20,825 nt of DNA from Pseudomonadota bacterium (GCA_023423415.1 JAFAFP010000256.1:1-20825); one strand, 5' to 3'; positions 6,970 to 14,064 are shown, numbered from the stretch's first letter. The notes: generated from the letters alone by a model not told the origin. A program made the numbers and translations.

Positions 6970-8376
6970 ATGAATGCGCATGAACTGCTGCAGGAAATCT
7001 CTGACTATTGCCGCCAGGCTGGTCTTGCCGAATCCACGTTCGGGCGTCGCGCCGTTAACGACGGCAAGCTGACGAGCCGCCTGCGCAATGGCGGTCGCAT
7101 CACGACCGAGACGCTCGACCGCATCCGTACCTTCATGACCATTCATAACGGAAGAGAGAACGCGCGTCCCATGATCATAGAGCGCGGCGGCCGCCCGGCG
7201 TCAGTGGCAACCACTCCGATCAGTGCGCCCGCCAATGTGAACGTGACGGACGACGGCAATCGCGAATTCCGATTCTTCGATAACCGGCAGAAATATCTGC
7301 TGTTCGTGAACACCTGCAGTGAGAAGTGGGTGGTCGCCAACAAGGTTGCGCAGGAGCTGGGAAACATCCATCCGCGGCCGCCCGCGGTGCGCCTGTTCGA
7401 CGCCGGTCTCGGCGACGGCACTGTGCTGACGCGGGTGATGCGCGCGATGCATCATCGCTATCCGAACATGCCATTCTATATCTCCGGCAAGGAGATCAGC
7501 CTCGAAGATATCCGTCTGACGCTGGAGAAGATGCCGGACCGGTTGTTCGAGCATCCGTCAACGGTGCTCGTGCTCACCAACATGTATTACTCGGAGGCGC
7601 CGTGGCTGACAGTGAAGTCGACAGCCGCTGCCAATAGTCTCGTTTGGAACGAGGTCGCGCTGACCGGCAATACGTCACACGATTTCGAAGAGCAGATCAC
7701 CGGTCTGCAGGACTTTCTGTCGGAGAACTGGAAGGCTGGCGTCAACCCGAAAACCGGCAACCCTGTCTATGAGCGGCCGGTCGTTCTTGTGATCTACCGG
7801 CAGGATCATAAATTCCTGCTCGATCCAATCATCCCGAAGCGCGGCGCCGCCAAGGCCGATTTCGATCTCGTTATTGCTTCGCAGCCCTATCGCGCCCGGG
7901 CGTCTGCGGAGTTCAAGGCGCAGAAGGTGATTGCGCCGCTGGCGCGCGCGCTTGGCCCCGGCGGCCGGCTGATCGCGATCCACTCCTACGGCAACGACCC
8001 GGGCGCCGAGATCGTGCAGCGAGTGTGGCCAGGCGACAATCCGTTCCAGACCGATCGCCACATGATCCTGCGCGAAGTGAAGAAAGCGCTGGGACCAGCC
8101 GCGCGCGACCTCAACTTCAATACCTACGCGGACAATCGCGCCATCTTCAAATACGACATGCATACGCTGCCGAGCGAAGTGACCGGCTCGATCGGCACCT
8201 CCACTGTGCTCGCGGCCTGGAATGCCGCGATCTATGTCTCGCAGGTGGAGGACGAGCGTCTCAACGAAGCGGTCAAGGACAGCCGCTATCTCGATGCCAC
8301 GCGGGACGTGCTGCGCAAGCACAACGGCCTGTGGTTCAACGACGAGTCTTACGTCATTTCACGCAGACGCGAATAG
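6970..8376 (+). CDS. HTH-like N-terminal segment fused to class I SAM-dependent methyltransferase-like domain
   Basis: 468 residues. Residues about 5-58 resemble a short helix-turn-helix-like module seen at the start of several alphaproteobacterial proteins (AGLAESTFGRRAVNDGKL, then RLRNGGRITTETLDRIRTFM). After a linker rich in P, A and T (about 60-95) comes a Rossmann-type domain. Motif I is LFDAGLGDGTVL, with D144-x-G-x-G-D-G; an acidic residue follows the second strand (GKEIS, E175). A QPY motif stands at 305-307 within DLVIASQPYRA where many methyltransferases have NPPY, and GPGGRL is at 329-334. The methyl acceptor is unknown; the QPY could point to an amine or base, but this is weak. 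The stop is 6 bp before the methylenetetrahydrofolate reductase-like gene, implying one transcript and a one-carbon link. Confidence 0.72.
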   Translation: MNAHELLQEISDYCRQAGLAESTFGRRAVNDGKLTSRLRNGGRITTETLDRIRTFMTIHNGRENARPMIIERGGRPASVATTPISAPANVNVTDDGNREFRFFDNRQKYLLFVNTCSEKWVVANKVAQELGNIHPRPPAVRLFDAGLGDGTVLTRVMRAMHHRYPNMPFYISGKEISLEDIRLTLEKMPDRLFEHPSTVLVLTNMYYSEAPWLTVKSTAAANSLVWNEVALTGNTSHDFEEQITGLQDFLSENWKAGVNPKTGNPVYERPVVLVIYRQDHKFLLDPIIPKRGAAKADFDLVIASQPYRARASAEFKAQKVIAPLARALGPGGRLIAIHSYGNDPGAEIVQRVWPGDNPFQTDRHMILREVKKALGPAARDLNFNTYADNRAIFKYDMHTLPSEVTGSIGTSTVLAAWNAAIYVSQVEDERLNEAVKDSRYLDATRDVLRKHNGLWFNDESYVISRRRE

Positions 8377-8382
8377 ACGCTC

Positions 8383-9324
8383 ATGAACATCACAATGGCC
8401 AATCCTTTCAAGGCAAAGGCTGCGGACTGCGATCCGTCTGCAGTCTCACGGGGGATTACCGAATTCCTGTCGGATTTTTCGGTTGAAGCCACGCGTCCGA
8501 AACAGAGCGATGTCGAAGCGGTTGCGCAGAATGTGCCTGCGGGAGCGCAGCTTTATCTCAGCGCCATTCCGACCCGGCCGTCGCTCGAACTGGTCGAGCA
8601 GGCGGTTCTCACACGCAAGGCTGGCCTCGATCCGGTGCCGCATATCGCGGTTCGCAACTACGTCAGCAAGAACGAGTTGTCGTCTCTGCTGGAGCGATTG
8701 GCTGCCGAGGCCGGCGTGCGCCGTGTGCTGATTATTTCGGGCGATCGCCCGGACTCTGCCGGCGCCTTCACGACGTCACTCGAAGCGATCGAAAGCGGTA
8801 TGCTGCAGCGCTACGGCATCACCGAAATCGGCATCGCCGGACATCCCGACGGACATCCGGTGGTGGCTGACGACGTGATGCAGCGTGCCTTGCTGGCCAA
8901 GATCGAAGCGGCGGAGCAGGGTGGGCTGAAAGCCGAGATCGTGACGCAATTTGGCTTCGACGCCATGGCGATGGTCCGCTGGGTGAAGAAGCTGCGCGAC
9001 CTTGGTCTCGATGCGCCGGTGCGGGTCGGAATGGCCGGACCGACCAACCTGACAACACTGTTGAAATATGCGCAGCGCTGCGGTGTGAAAGCATCGGCCG
9101 GCGGCGTTGCAAAGCATATGGGTCTGGTTAAACACCTGTTCGGCGTCAGCGCGCCGGATAGCATTGTCCGCGCATTGGCGGATGAGAACGCGGTCGGGTC
9201 GCTCGGACTCGTATCGGCTCACTTCTTCTCGTTCGGCGGTGTCGGTGCCACCGCGCGCTGGGCCTCTCATGTGCGGCAGGGGCGGATCACGCTGGATGGC
9301 GACGGGTTTTCGGTAGAACCCTGA
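8383..9324 (+). CDS. Methylenetetrahydrofolate reductase-like protein
   Basis: 313 residues, about the size of bacterial MetF (near 300), with a flavin TIM-barrel pattern. Family marks include GIAGHPDGHP at about 151-160 (MetF has AGYPEGHP), TQFGFDA at 188-194 (MetF has TQFFFD), and SGD at 119-121 where MetF has RGD. SVEATRPK at 33-40 is a diverged form of the SFEFFPP strand; E35 would be the catalytic glutamate. It should reduce 5,10-methylene-THF to 5-methyl-THF, or run in reverse after a demethylation. It is divergent enough that a specialised role, separate from methionine synthesis, is plausible. An alternative ATG four codons in (8395) exists. It is coupled to the methyltransferase gene 6 bp upstream. 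Confidence 0.8.
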   Translation: MNITMANPFKAKAADCDPSAVSRGITEFLSDFSVEATRPKQSDVEAVAQNVPAGAQLYLSAIPTRPSLELVEQAVLTRKAGLDPVPHIAVRNYVSKNELSSLLERLAAEAGVRRVLIISGDRPDSAGAFTTSLEAIESGMLQRYGITEIGIAGHPDGHPVVADDVMQRALLAKIEAAEQGGLKAEIVTQFGFDAMAMVRWVKKLRDLGLDAPVRVGMAGPTNLTTLLKYAQRCGVKASAGGVAKHMGLVKHLFGVSAPDSIVRALADENAVGSLGLVSAHFFSFGGVGATARWASHVRQGRITLDGDGFSVEP

Positions 9325-9329
9325 CGTTC

Positions 9330-9358
9330 TTGTCGTCCTCCATTGGTGAGGACGACAA
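9330..9358. terminator. Shared hairpin terminator between convergent genes
   Basis: TTGTCGTCCTC (9330-9340) pairs perfectly over 11 bp with GAGGACGACAA (9348-9358), with a 7-base loop. It lies 6 bp after the reductase stop and 17 bp before the stop of the convergent maleylacetate reductase gene, so it probably ends both transcripts. AAAA after the stem on the + strand gives a short T-run before the stem on the - strand, but there is no strong T-tract after the stem in either direction. Confidence 0.65.
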
Positions 9359-9374
9359 AATAAGCAGGATGAAG

Positions 9375-10409
9375 CTAATAAGCCGCCTCCAGAATCTTTT
9401 TTACATCTTCGGCTGAAGCCGAGCGAGGCGCCTTCAGATTCAGCTTTTCCGCTTCGCCGGCGACGTAGTCGATGCGTGACTTGTCGAATCCGACATCGCG
9501 CAGACGTTTCGGGATCGGAAACTTGTCCAGCATCGCCAGCAGCTTGTCGGCGGGGTCGCCGCCCAGTGCATCGGTGAGACGGGACTTTGCGTCCGACGCC
9601 TGTTCGAGATTGAAGCGCGTCACGTGCGGCAGGATGATCGCATGCGTCTCCGCATGCGGCAGGCCGAAGCCGCCGAGCACATGTGCGAGTTTGTGATGCA
9701 GAGCCGTTCCCGCCGTGAGGACGACACCGGCTTGCCATGATGCGATCAGGCATTGCTCGCGCGCCTCGCGATCGTTGCCGTGGGCGACCACACGTTCCAG
9801 ATAGCCGCCGAACCGTCGCATCGCATCGGTGGCCAACGCTTCGGTTACCGGCGTGCGTTCGGCAATCCACAAACCTTCGACGCAGTGGGCGATCGCATTC
9901 ATCGCGCTTGCGGCGCTGGTCGCAGCGGGAAGGCCGAGCGTGAGATCCGGGTCGTAGACGATGGTCTTCGGCAGCACGCGATTGTCGCGGCCCGTTACCT
10001 TGCGGTCGCCGTCGGTGGTGCCGAAGATCGGCGTGCCTTCGGAGCCGGAATAGGTGGTCGGCACGGCGAGGATCGACAGATTGGTGTCGAGGGTGATCGC
10101 CTTGGCGAGGCCGATGGCGGAACCGCCACCAACGGCGATCAGCCCGTCAGCATTGGTGTCGTGTGCCGTCTGGATGCCGGCTGCAGCGACAGCCTTCGGC
10201 ACATGCATCACCGCTTCCGCATGCAGGCCGGCGGTCTTGCCGGCAAGCTGATCGACAATCGACTGGCCGAGCCGTGCGCCGGAGCCCGGCGTTGCGATCA
10301 CCAGCGGACGTTGCCAGCCGAGGCGGGCGGCTTCCTCGGCGACGCGCGACAGGGCGCCGGATGCAAACACGACACGCTGATGCGGCGTGTCGTGGACGAA
10401 TGTTGTCAT
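9375..10409 (-). CDS. Maleylacetate reductase
   Basis: 344 residues of the iron-containing alcohol dehydrogenase fold, maleylacetate reductase branch. The nucleotide-binding loop GGGSAIGLAKA starts at about G94. VPTTYSGSE is at 117-125, and SAMNAIAHCVEGLW carries N171 where other Fe-alcohol dehydrogenases have the metal-binding Asp, which is typical of this branch. ALHHKLAHVLGGFGLPHAETHA supplies the downstream histidines. The enzyme reduces maleylacetate to 3-oxoadipate with NAD(P)H, the usual last step of hydroxyquinol, resorcinol, chlorocatechol or hydroquinone ring-cleavage pathways. It is downstream of the gentisate dioxygenase-like gene on the same strand, separated by 136 bp containing palindromic repeats. 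The hydroxyquinol dioxygenase normally paired with it is not in this window. Confidence 0.88.
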   Translation of the reverse strand: MTTFVHDTPHQRVVFASGALSRVAEEAARLGWQRPLVIATPGSGARLGQSIVDQLAGKTAGLHAEAVMHVPKAVAAAGIQTAHDTNADGLIAVGGGSAIGLAKAITLDTNLSILAVPTTYSGSEGTPIFGTTDGDRKVTGRDNRVLPKTIVYDPDLTLGLPAATSAASAMNAIAHCVEGLWIAERTPVTEALATDAMRRFGGYLERVVAHGNDREAREQCLIASWQAGVVLTAGTALHHKLAHVLGGFGLPHAETHAIILPHVTRFNLEQASDAKSRLTDALGGDPADKLLAMLDKFPIPKRLRDVGFDKSRIDYVAGEAEKLNLKAPRSASAEDVKKILEAAY

Positions 10410-10429
10410 GCAGAGACTATCCTCTTGTC

Positions 10430-10521
10430 ATTGCCGGACCGGCGCGCAGCGCCGCGATCCGGCAATCCATCTTGCGAATAGACTCTTCCCTTTGATGGAT
10501 GCGCGGGTCAAGCCCGCGCAT
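10430..10521. repeat. Palindromic intergenic element (REP-like), two hairpins
   Basis: The first hairpin pairs ATTGCCGGA (10430-10438) with TCCGGCAAT (10458-10466) and has an inner GGCGC/GCGCC stem. The second pairs ATGCGCGGG (10499-10507) with CCCGCGCAT (10513-10521) around TCAAG. Paired elements of this kind are frequent between genes in Bradyrhizobium-like genomes. Here it lies inside the presumed transcript between the dioxygenase and the maleylacetate reductase, where it could stabilise or attenuate the mRNA. Confidence 0.7.
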
Positions 10522-10545
10522 GACGGTGAGCGATATAACGCGCGA

Positions 10546-11619
10546 TCAGTTCACTTCGCGCCAGATGTTCAGCGATTCCTGCATCGGGCGATCGGAGATC
10601 GAGAACAGCACGCTCTGCTCGTCGGCCTTGTGCGCGTATTCCTTCCAGGACGGGATCACGAACACGTCGCGCGGGCCCCATTCGAACACTTCGCCGTCGA
10701 TCGTGGTCTGGCCCTTGCCCTCGAGGCACGCGAAGATGGTGCCGTCGGTCGAGCGATAGGGCTGGCCCTTGAAGCCCTTCGGCAGCAGCGACAGATGCGC
10801 GCCCATGGTCGGTGTCGACCAGCCGCCATTGAACGGATTGGCGTAGCGAATACGGAAGCCGTGGTACTTGTTGATCTCGTCGGTCTTCGCCATGCGATCG
10901 AGGATCGGCCGCACGCGCTCATAGGCGTAGTTGATGATCGGCGACTCTTTCTTCGTGTTGGTGCCGTCCGGCAGCACGCCCGAGCCGTAGCGCCACAGCG
11001 AGTCGTTGTCGGTGAACTTGGTGTTCTGCACCGTGTCGTCGAGATGTTCGGCGAAGGCGGTCTCGAAGAAGTTGATGGTCGGCACGTCGAGCACGTCCAG
11101 CCAGATCATCGGCTTGTTGGATTCGTTGCCGTGGTCGTGCGCGGTCCAGCTCGGCGTCAGGACGAAGTCGCCGTATTTCATCACGGTCTTTTCGCCATCG
11201 ACCTGCGTGTAGGCGCCTTCGCCGTCGAGGATCAGGCGGATCGCGCCAGCGGTGTGACGGTGCGCGCCGGCGATCTCGCCCGGCAGGATGAGCTGCAGGC
11301 CGGCATAAAGCGAGGTGGTGATGCGCGACTGGCCGCGCAAAGCCGGGTTCTCAAGCACGAGGACGCGGCGCTCGGCTTCCTCGGCGGTGAGGAGGCCACC
11401 GGCTTCTTCCACCATCGGCTTCACCTGGTCGAAGTGCCAGATCGCGGGAGCAGCGATCGACTTCGGGCTCTTGGCGACGAGGTCCTTCAGCACCTCCCAC
11501 AGCGGCGCCATGTCGCGCTGTGAAATCTTCTCGTAGAAGGCGGCGCGCTTGGGATCCTTGCTGCCTTCATAAACCTTCGCGGTCTTGTCGCTGAGCTTGG
11601 CGGCTGTGGCGGTTGACAT
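10546..11619 (-). CDS. Gentisate 1,2-dioxygenase-type bicupin ring-cleavage dioxygenase
   Basis: 357 residues, the normal size of gentisate/salicylate 1,2-dioxygenases. The first cupin carries the iron ligands: GAHRHTAGAIRLILDGEG with H120 and H122, then WTAHDHGN with H161 (and H163). The second cupin (about 250-350, WSTPTMGAHLSLLPKGF onward) lacks the metal histidines, as usual for the family. Positions agree within one residue with the ligand numbering I recall for salicylate 1,2-dioxygenase (119, 121, 160). Tyr105 stands where that enzyme has Trp104, which would favour gentisate-type substrates. AGGAGG with a 5-base gap precedes the ATG, so translation should be strong. The expected product of gentisate cleavage is maleylpyruvate, yet the neighbour is a maleylacetate reductase, so the real substrate is uncertain. 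Confidence 0.87.
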   Translation of the reverse strand: MSTATAAKLSDKTAKVYEGSKDPKRAAFYEKISQRDMAPLWEVLKDLVAKSPKSIAAPAIWHFDQVKPMVEEAGGLLTAEEAERRVLVLENPALRGQSRITTSLYAGLQLILPGEIAGAHRHTAGAIRLILDGEGAYTQVDGEKTVMKYGDFVLTPSWTAHDHGNESNKPMIWLDVLDVPTINFFETAFAEHLDDTVQNTKFTDNDSLWRYGSGVLPDGTNTKKESPIINYAYERVRPILDRMAKTDEINKYHGFRIRYANPFNGGWSTPTMGAHLSLLPKGFKGQPYRSTDGTIFACLEGKGQTTIDGEVFEWGPRDVFVIPSWKEYAHKADEQSVLFSISDRPMQESLNIWREVN

Positions 11620-11734
11620 GAATTCCTCCTGCCGAATTGTCGTCAGATTGTTGCCGTGACAGTAATTCCAGAAAAGCCGCTAAAACAGGGGGCTGCGGCA
11701 TATCTGCCTCTCGCTCTTGAGATACGGGCCTTCC

Positions 11735-11755
11735 CCGGCGCCAGCAAGGCGCCGG
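11735..11755. terminator. Strong hairpin with T-run on the + strand side
   Basis: CCGGCGCC (11735-11742) pairs perfectly with GGCGCCGG (11748-11755) around AGCAA, then AGCG and five Ts follow on the + strand. It lies in the 161-bp gap after the short-chain dehydrogenase stop. On the - strand, where the neighbouring genes are read, no T-run follows the stem, so it may stall or protect mRNA rather than end it. On the + strand it looks like an intrinsic terminator for antisense transcripts. Confidence 0.5.
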
Positions 11756-11780
11756 AGCGTTTTTCTCATAATGTGCGAAA

Positions 11781-12545
11781 TCACGTATTCACCGACCCGC
11801 CATCCACCGCAATTGTTTGCCCCGTCACAAAGTCGCTGTCGGTGGAGGACAGGAAGAGCAGCGCGCCGAGCAGATCCTCCGGCAATTGATCGCGCTTGAA
11901 GGCGCGGCTGCCCACCACGCGAGCCTTCAGGGTATCGTCATGCGAGCCTGAGGCCACCAGCGTGTCGCTCATGACCAGGCCCGGCGACAGCGTGTTGACG
12001 CAGATGCCGTGTTCGCCCAGTTCCCGCGACAGCGAGCGGGTGAAGGTCGCGATCGCGCCCTTGGATGCGGTGTAATGAAGCATTCCCGGCATGCCCTTGT
12101 AGACCGTGCCGGAGCCGATATTGATGATCTTGCCGGATTTGCGGGCGATCATGTGCGGTGCAACATGCTTGGCCAGCAGGAACGAGCCGCGGACATTCAC
12201 CGCGAACACCTTGTCCCATGTTGCGACATCGAGGTCCTGCACCGGCGCATGTTTGAGCGGCGCGAACAGCGCGGCATTGTTCACCAGAATATCGATCTTG
12301 CCGAAGCGCTCGATCGCCTTTGCGACGAGGTTTTTCACCTGTGCTTCGTCGCTGACATCGCACGTCACACTGAGCGCGGAATTGCTGCCGTATTTCGTGG
12401 CGATTTCCGCGGCCGCTTCCTCACCGCCCGAAATATCGGCAATCACCACACCGGCGCCTTCCGCCGCCAAAGCCTCCGAATAATGTCGGCCGATGCCCTT
12501 TGCGCCGCCGGTAACGATTGCCGTCCGCCCTGCAAGTCTTGCCAT
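11781..12545 (-). CDS. Short-chain dehydrogenase/reductase (classical SDR)
   Basis: 254 residues, the normal length for classical SDRs. The cofactor loop TGGAKGIG is at 12-19, D36 ends the second strand (favouring NAD(H)), NNA is at 89-91, and the catalytic set is S145, Y158 and K162 (YTASK). The C-terminus VTGQTIAVDGGSVNT is typical. The frame stays open far upstream, but the protein starts at the ATG at 12545, where the SDR fold begins. The enzyme oxidises an alcohol or reduces a ketone; in this setting a dihydrodiol, hydroxy-acyl or cyclic-alcohol intermediate of aromatic catabolism is likely. It is the first gene of the - strand catabolic group and is divergent from the SnoaL-like gene with 69 bp between. 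Confidence 0.87.
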   Translation of the reverse strand: MARLAGRTAIVTGGAKGIGRHYSEALAAEGAGVVIADISGGEEAAAEIATKYGSNSALSVTCDVSDEAQVKNLVAKAIERFGKIDILVNNAALFAPLKHAPVQDLDVATWDKVFAVNVRGSFLLAKHVAPHMIARKSGKIINIGSGTVYKGMPGMLHYTASKGAIATFTRSLSRELGEHGICVNTLSPGLVMSDTLVASGSHDDTLKARVVGSRAFKRDQLPEDLLGALLFLSSTDSDFVTGQTIAVDGGSVNT

Positions 12546-12614
12546 GTTGTTTCCAGTCTCTAAAAGAACGCCCAGGATATATGCACGGACCGCAACAGGA
12601 AGAAAGCGCAGCCC

Positions 12615-13217
12615 ATGAATGCCAGCGAAACACAAGACCGTCTTGCCATCCGCGATCTGATCGAGGACTGGGCCGTGCTGCGCGATGCGCGGCTGTGGGA
12701 CCGCTTCCGCAAGGTGTGGCACGACGACGGCGTCATGCAGGCCACCTGGTTTCAGGGCACGGCCGATGAATTCATCCGCGTGAGCGAAGAGGGCTATGCC
12801 AAGGGCGTGCGCATCCTGCATTTCCTCGGCGGCATGAATATCGAACTCGCCGGCAATCGCGCGATCGCGCAGACCAAGATGACGATCTCGCAGCGCGGAC
12901 CGTTCGACGGCGTGATCGCCGATGTGGTGTGCACCGGCCGCTTCTACGATTTCCTGGAAAAGCGTGACGGCAAATGGGGCCTCGTGCTGCGCCAGCCGAT
13001 CTACGAGAAGGACCGCGTCGACCCGGTCGATCCGTCGAAGACGATCGCGCTCGATCAGGACATCCTGAGGATGTACCCGGAGGGCTATCGTCACCTGGCC
13101 TATCTGCAGCACAAGATCGGCTACAAGGTGAAGAAGGATATGCCTGGTCTCGACGGCCCCGAAGTCGAAGCGCTGTATGCGCGCGGCAAGGCGTGGCTGG
13201 CGGGGAAGGGGCTTTAA
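12615..13217 (+). CDS. SnoaL/NTF2-like protein
   Basis: 200 residues. The N-terminal two thirds fit the SnoaL-like (NTF2 cone) fold: DRLAIRDLIEDWAVLRDARLWDRF, with the aspartate-tryptophan helix, HDDGVMQATWFQGTADEFI, then LHFLGGMNIELAGNRAIAQTKM and VVCTGRFYDFLEKRDGKWGL. This fold serves dehydratases, isomerases, dioxygenase beta subunits and binding proteins, so function cannot be read directly. The last 60 residues (DRVDPVDPSKTIAL onward) form a tail beyond the core fold that recalls SnoaL-like proteins found in aromatic catabolism. AGGAAG is about 12 bases before the ATG, rather far. It is divergent from the SDR, sharing a 69-bp promoter region, so joint control is likely. Confidence 0.75.
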   Translation: MNASETQDRLAIRDLIEDWAVLRDARLWDRFRKVWHDDGVMQATWFQGTADEFIRVSEEGYAKGVRILHFLGGMNIELAGNRAIAQTKMTISQRGPFDGVIADVVCTGRFYDFLEKRDGKWGLVLRQPIYEKDRVDPVDPSKTIALDQDILRMYPEGYRHLAYLQHKIGYKVKKDMPGLDGPEVEALYARGKAWLAGKGL

Positions 13218-13245
13218 GCTCTTTCTTTCCCTTCCCCTGCGAAGC

Positions 13246-13410
13246 GGTGGGGAGGGTCGACATGAGCGTAGCGAATGTCGGGGTGGGGGGCTCTTCAGCT
13301 TCCTCTCTTCAATCTTGCTAGCAACGTAATGCTCCCCCACCCGGCTCGCTTTCGCTCGCCACCCTCCCCACCATTTCGCTTCGCTCATGGGGGGAGGGAA
13401 GACGAAGATG
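13246..13410. repeat. Intergenic repeat with long inverted arms
   Basis: GGTGGGGAGGGT (13246-13257) is perfectly complementary to ACCCTCCCCACC (13361-13372), with further C-rich/G-rich complementary stretches inside and outside these arms. The pattern, including the GCTTCGCTC-like loop segments, resembles translated 'PSPHERSEMVGRVASESEPG' repeats seen in many Bradyrhizobium-like genomes. It follows the SnoaL-like gene and is probably non-coding. Confidence 0.65.
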
Positions 13411-13629
13411 TGCGTCATCATCCCCATTCTTTAGCCGGCGCGCCCGTAGTCCAATCGCCGCTTGCTGCCCTTCTTTGCATGCGCATATCGGGCAGGCCCG
13501 ACATGCGCCGCGCAAGGGCGTGCGGAACGCCGGGCTTTCTGGCCAGCCCGCGGCCCCATGCGCTGTGTGTGTAATGCGCATGAGATTGGTAGCACCACGA
13601 ACCGCCGAAAACGTCGGCGTTCCGCGCAT

Positions 13630-13668
13630 CGCAGTCAAGCTTGCGCAGACTGCGTAAACTTGTCTGCG
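13630..13668. repeat. 39-bp repeat, copy 1
   Basis: Matches 13755-13793 at 37 of 39 bases. It starts with CGCAGTC, which pairs with GACTGCG 11 bases later. An overlapping second stem pairs CGCAGAC with GTCTGCG, also with an 11-base loop, so two mutually exclusive hairpins are possible. Confidence 0.75.
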
Positions 13669-13754
13669 TGTTTATAGGCTTGCTCTGCGACAACCCCGGA
13701 GGACAGACACCGTGGACCGGACAAAACCGGGCGGCTGGTCTTGGTATCCTCCGG

Positions 13755-13793
13755 CGCAGTCAAGCTTGCGCAGACTGCGTACACTTATCTGCG
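13755..13793. repeat. 39-bp repeat, copy 2
   Basis: Same as copy 1 except for two changes (TAAACTTG to TACACTTA region). The first 7-bp stem (CGCAGTC/GACTGCG) is preserved; the second is shortened by one pair to CGCAGA/TCTGCG. The copies are 125 bp apart start to start, in the same orientation. Confidence 0.75.
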
Positions 13794-13948
13794 CTTGACC
13801 CACGGCCGGTGAGCCGGATCATCGCAGCTTGGGCCTCCGCTCAGGAACGCCACGTCCAGCGCTCCTCAACGGCCACCGCTCCCCGCCCCACGTCTCACGA
13901 CGCTGATCAGACGCCCCTTGGATGGGACGGGATATAGGAAAAAAATCA

Positions 13949-13961
13949 TATAATAGGGAGG
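13949..13961 (+). promoter_or_regulatory. Perfect -10 hexamer and strong Shine-Dalgarno before the AT-rich gene
   Basis: TATAAT at 13949-13954 is a perfect -10 box, though no good -35 lies 16-18 bp upstream. GGGAGG at 13956-13961 is a strong Shine-Dalgarno sequence 7 bases before a GTG. A transcript from this -10 would start near 13961 and would lose the Shine-Dalgarno, so the two signals probably do not serve the same message. Confidence 0.4.
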
Positions 13962-13968
13962 AAGTCAA

Positions 13969-14064
13969 GTGGGAAATTTTATCACTCAACAAACTTGCTC
14001 ATTACAATTGAAGTCGGCGGATAATGGTGCGCAAAAACTTAGCGCCGCGCTTTCATGCGGATAA
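13969..14064 (+). CDS. Possible 31-residue small protein or leader peptide
   Basis: A GTG at 13969, 7 bases after GGGAGG, opens a 31-codon frame ending at the TAA at 14062-14064. The peptide begins V/M-GNFITQQTCSLQLK and ends ALSCG; it has no membrane segment and no recognised motif. Its end overlaps by 10 bases an ATG (14055) in frame with the following membrane protein gene, so it could be a coupled leader. Evidence is limited to spacing of the ribosome site and frame length, which could be chance. Confidence 0.3.
   Translation: MGNFITQQTCSLQLKSADNGAQKLSAALSCG

Larger units (their letters stand above)
13411..13968. other. Gene-free stretch, mixed repeat-like sequence
   Basis: I see no supportable large gene here. 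Short open frames exist on both strands but show repeat-like composition. It contains the two copies of a 39-bp repeat, an inverted pair CCGGAGGA (13696-13703) and TCCTCCGG (13747-13754) between them, and a sharp fall in GC from about 13930 on. Confidence 0.6.

Noticed and set aside
6951..6983. 10-codon frame overlapping the methyltransferase start
   Set aside because: The purine-rich sequence directly abuts its ATG, leaving no proper spacing; the following AAGGG fits the ATG at 6970 much better.
10387..11523. Long + strand open frame (378 codons) opposite the dioxygenase gene
   Set aside because: It is a shadow of the GC-rich antisense strand; the - strand product has clear cupin motifs while this frame gives an Arg/Val/His-rich sequence without any recognisable domain.
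12546..13427. Upstream in-frame extension of the SDR to 548 residues
   Set aside because: The SDR fold begins at the ATG at 12545; the extra part is antisense to the SnoaL-like gene and has no domain.
13318..13638. - strand frame of 106 codons in the intergenic region
   Set aside because: Part of it is translated palindromic repeat (PSPHERSEMVGRVASESEPG); similar hypothetical proteins in these genomes are probably misannotated repeats.
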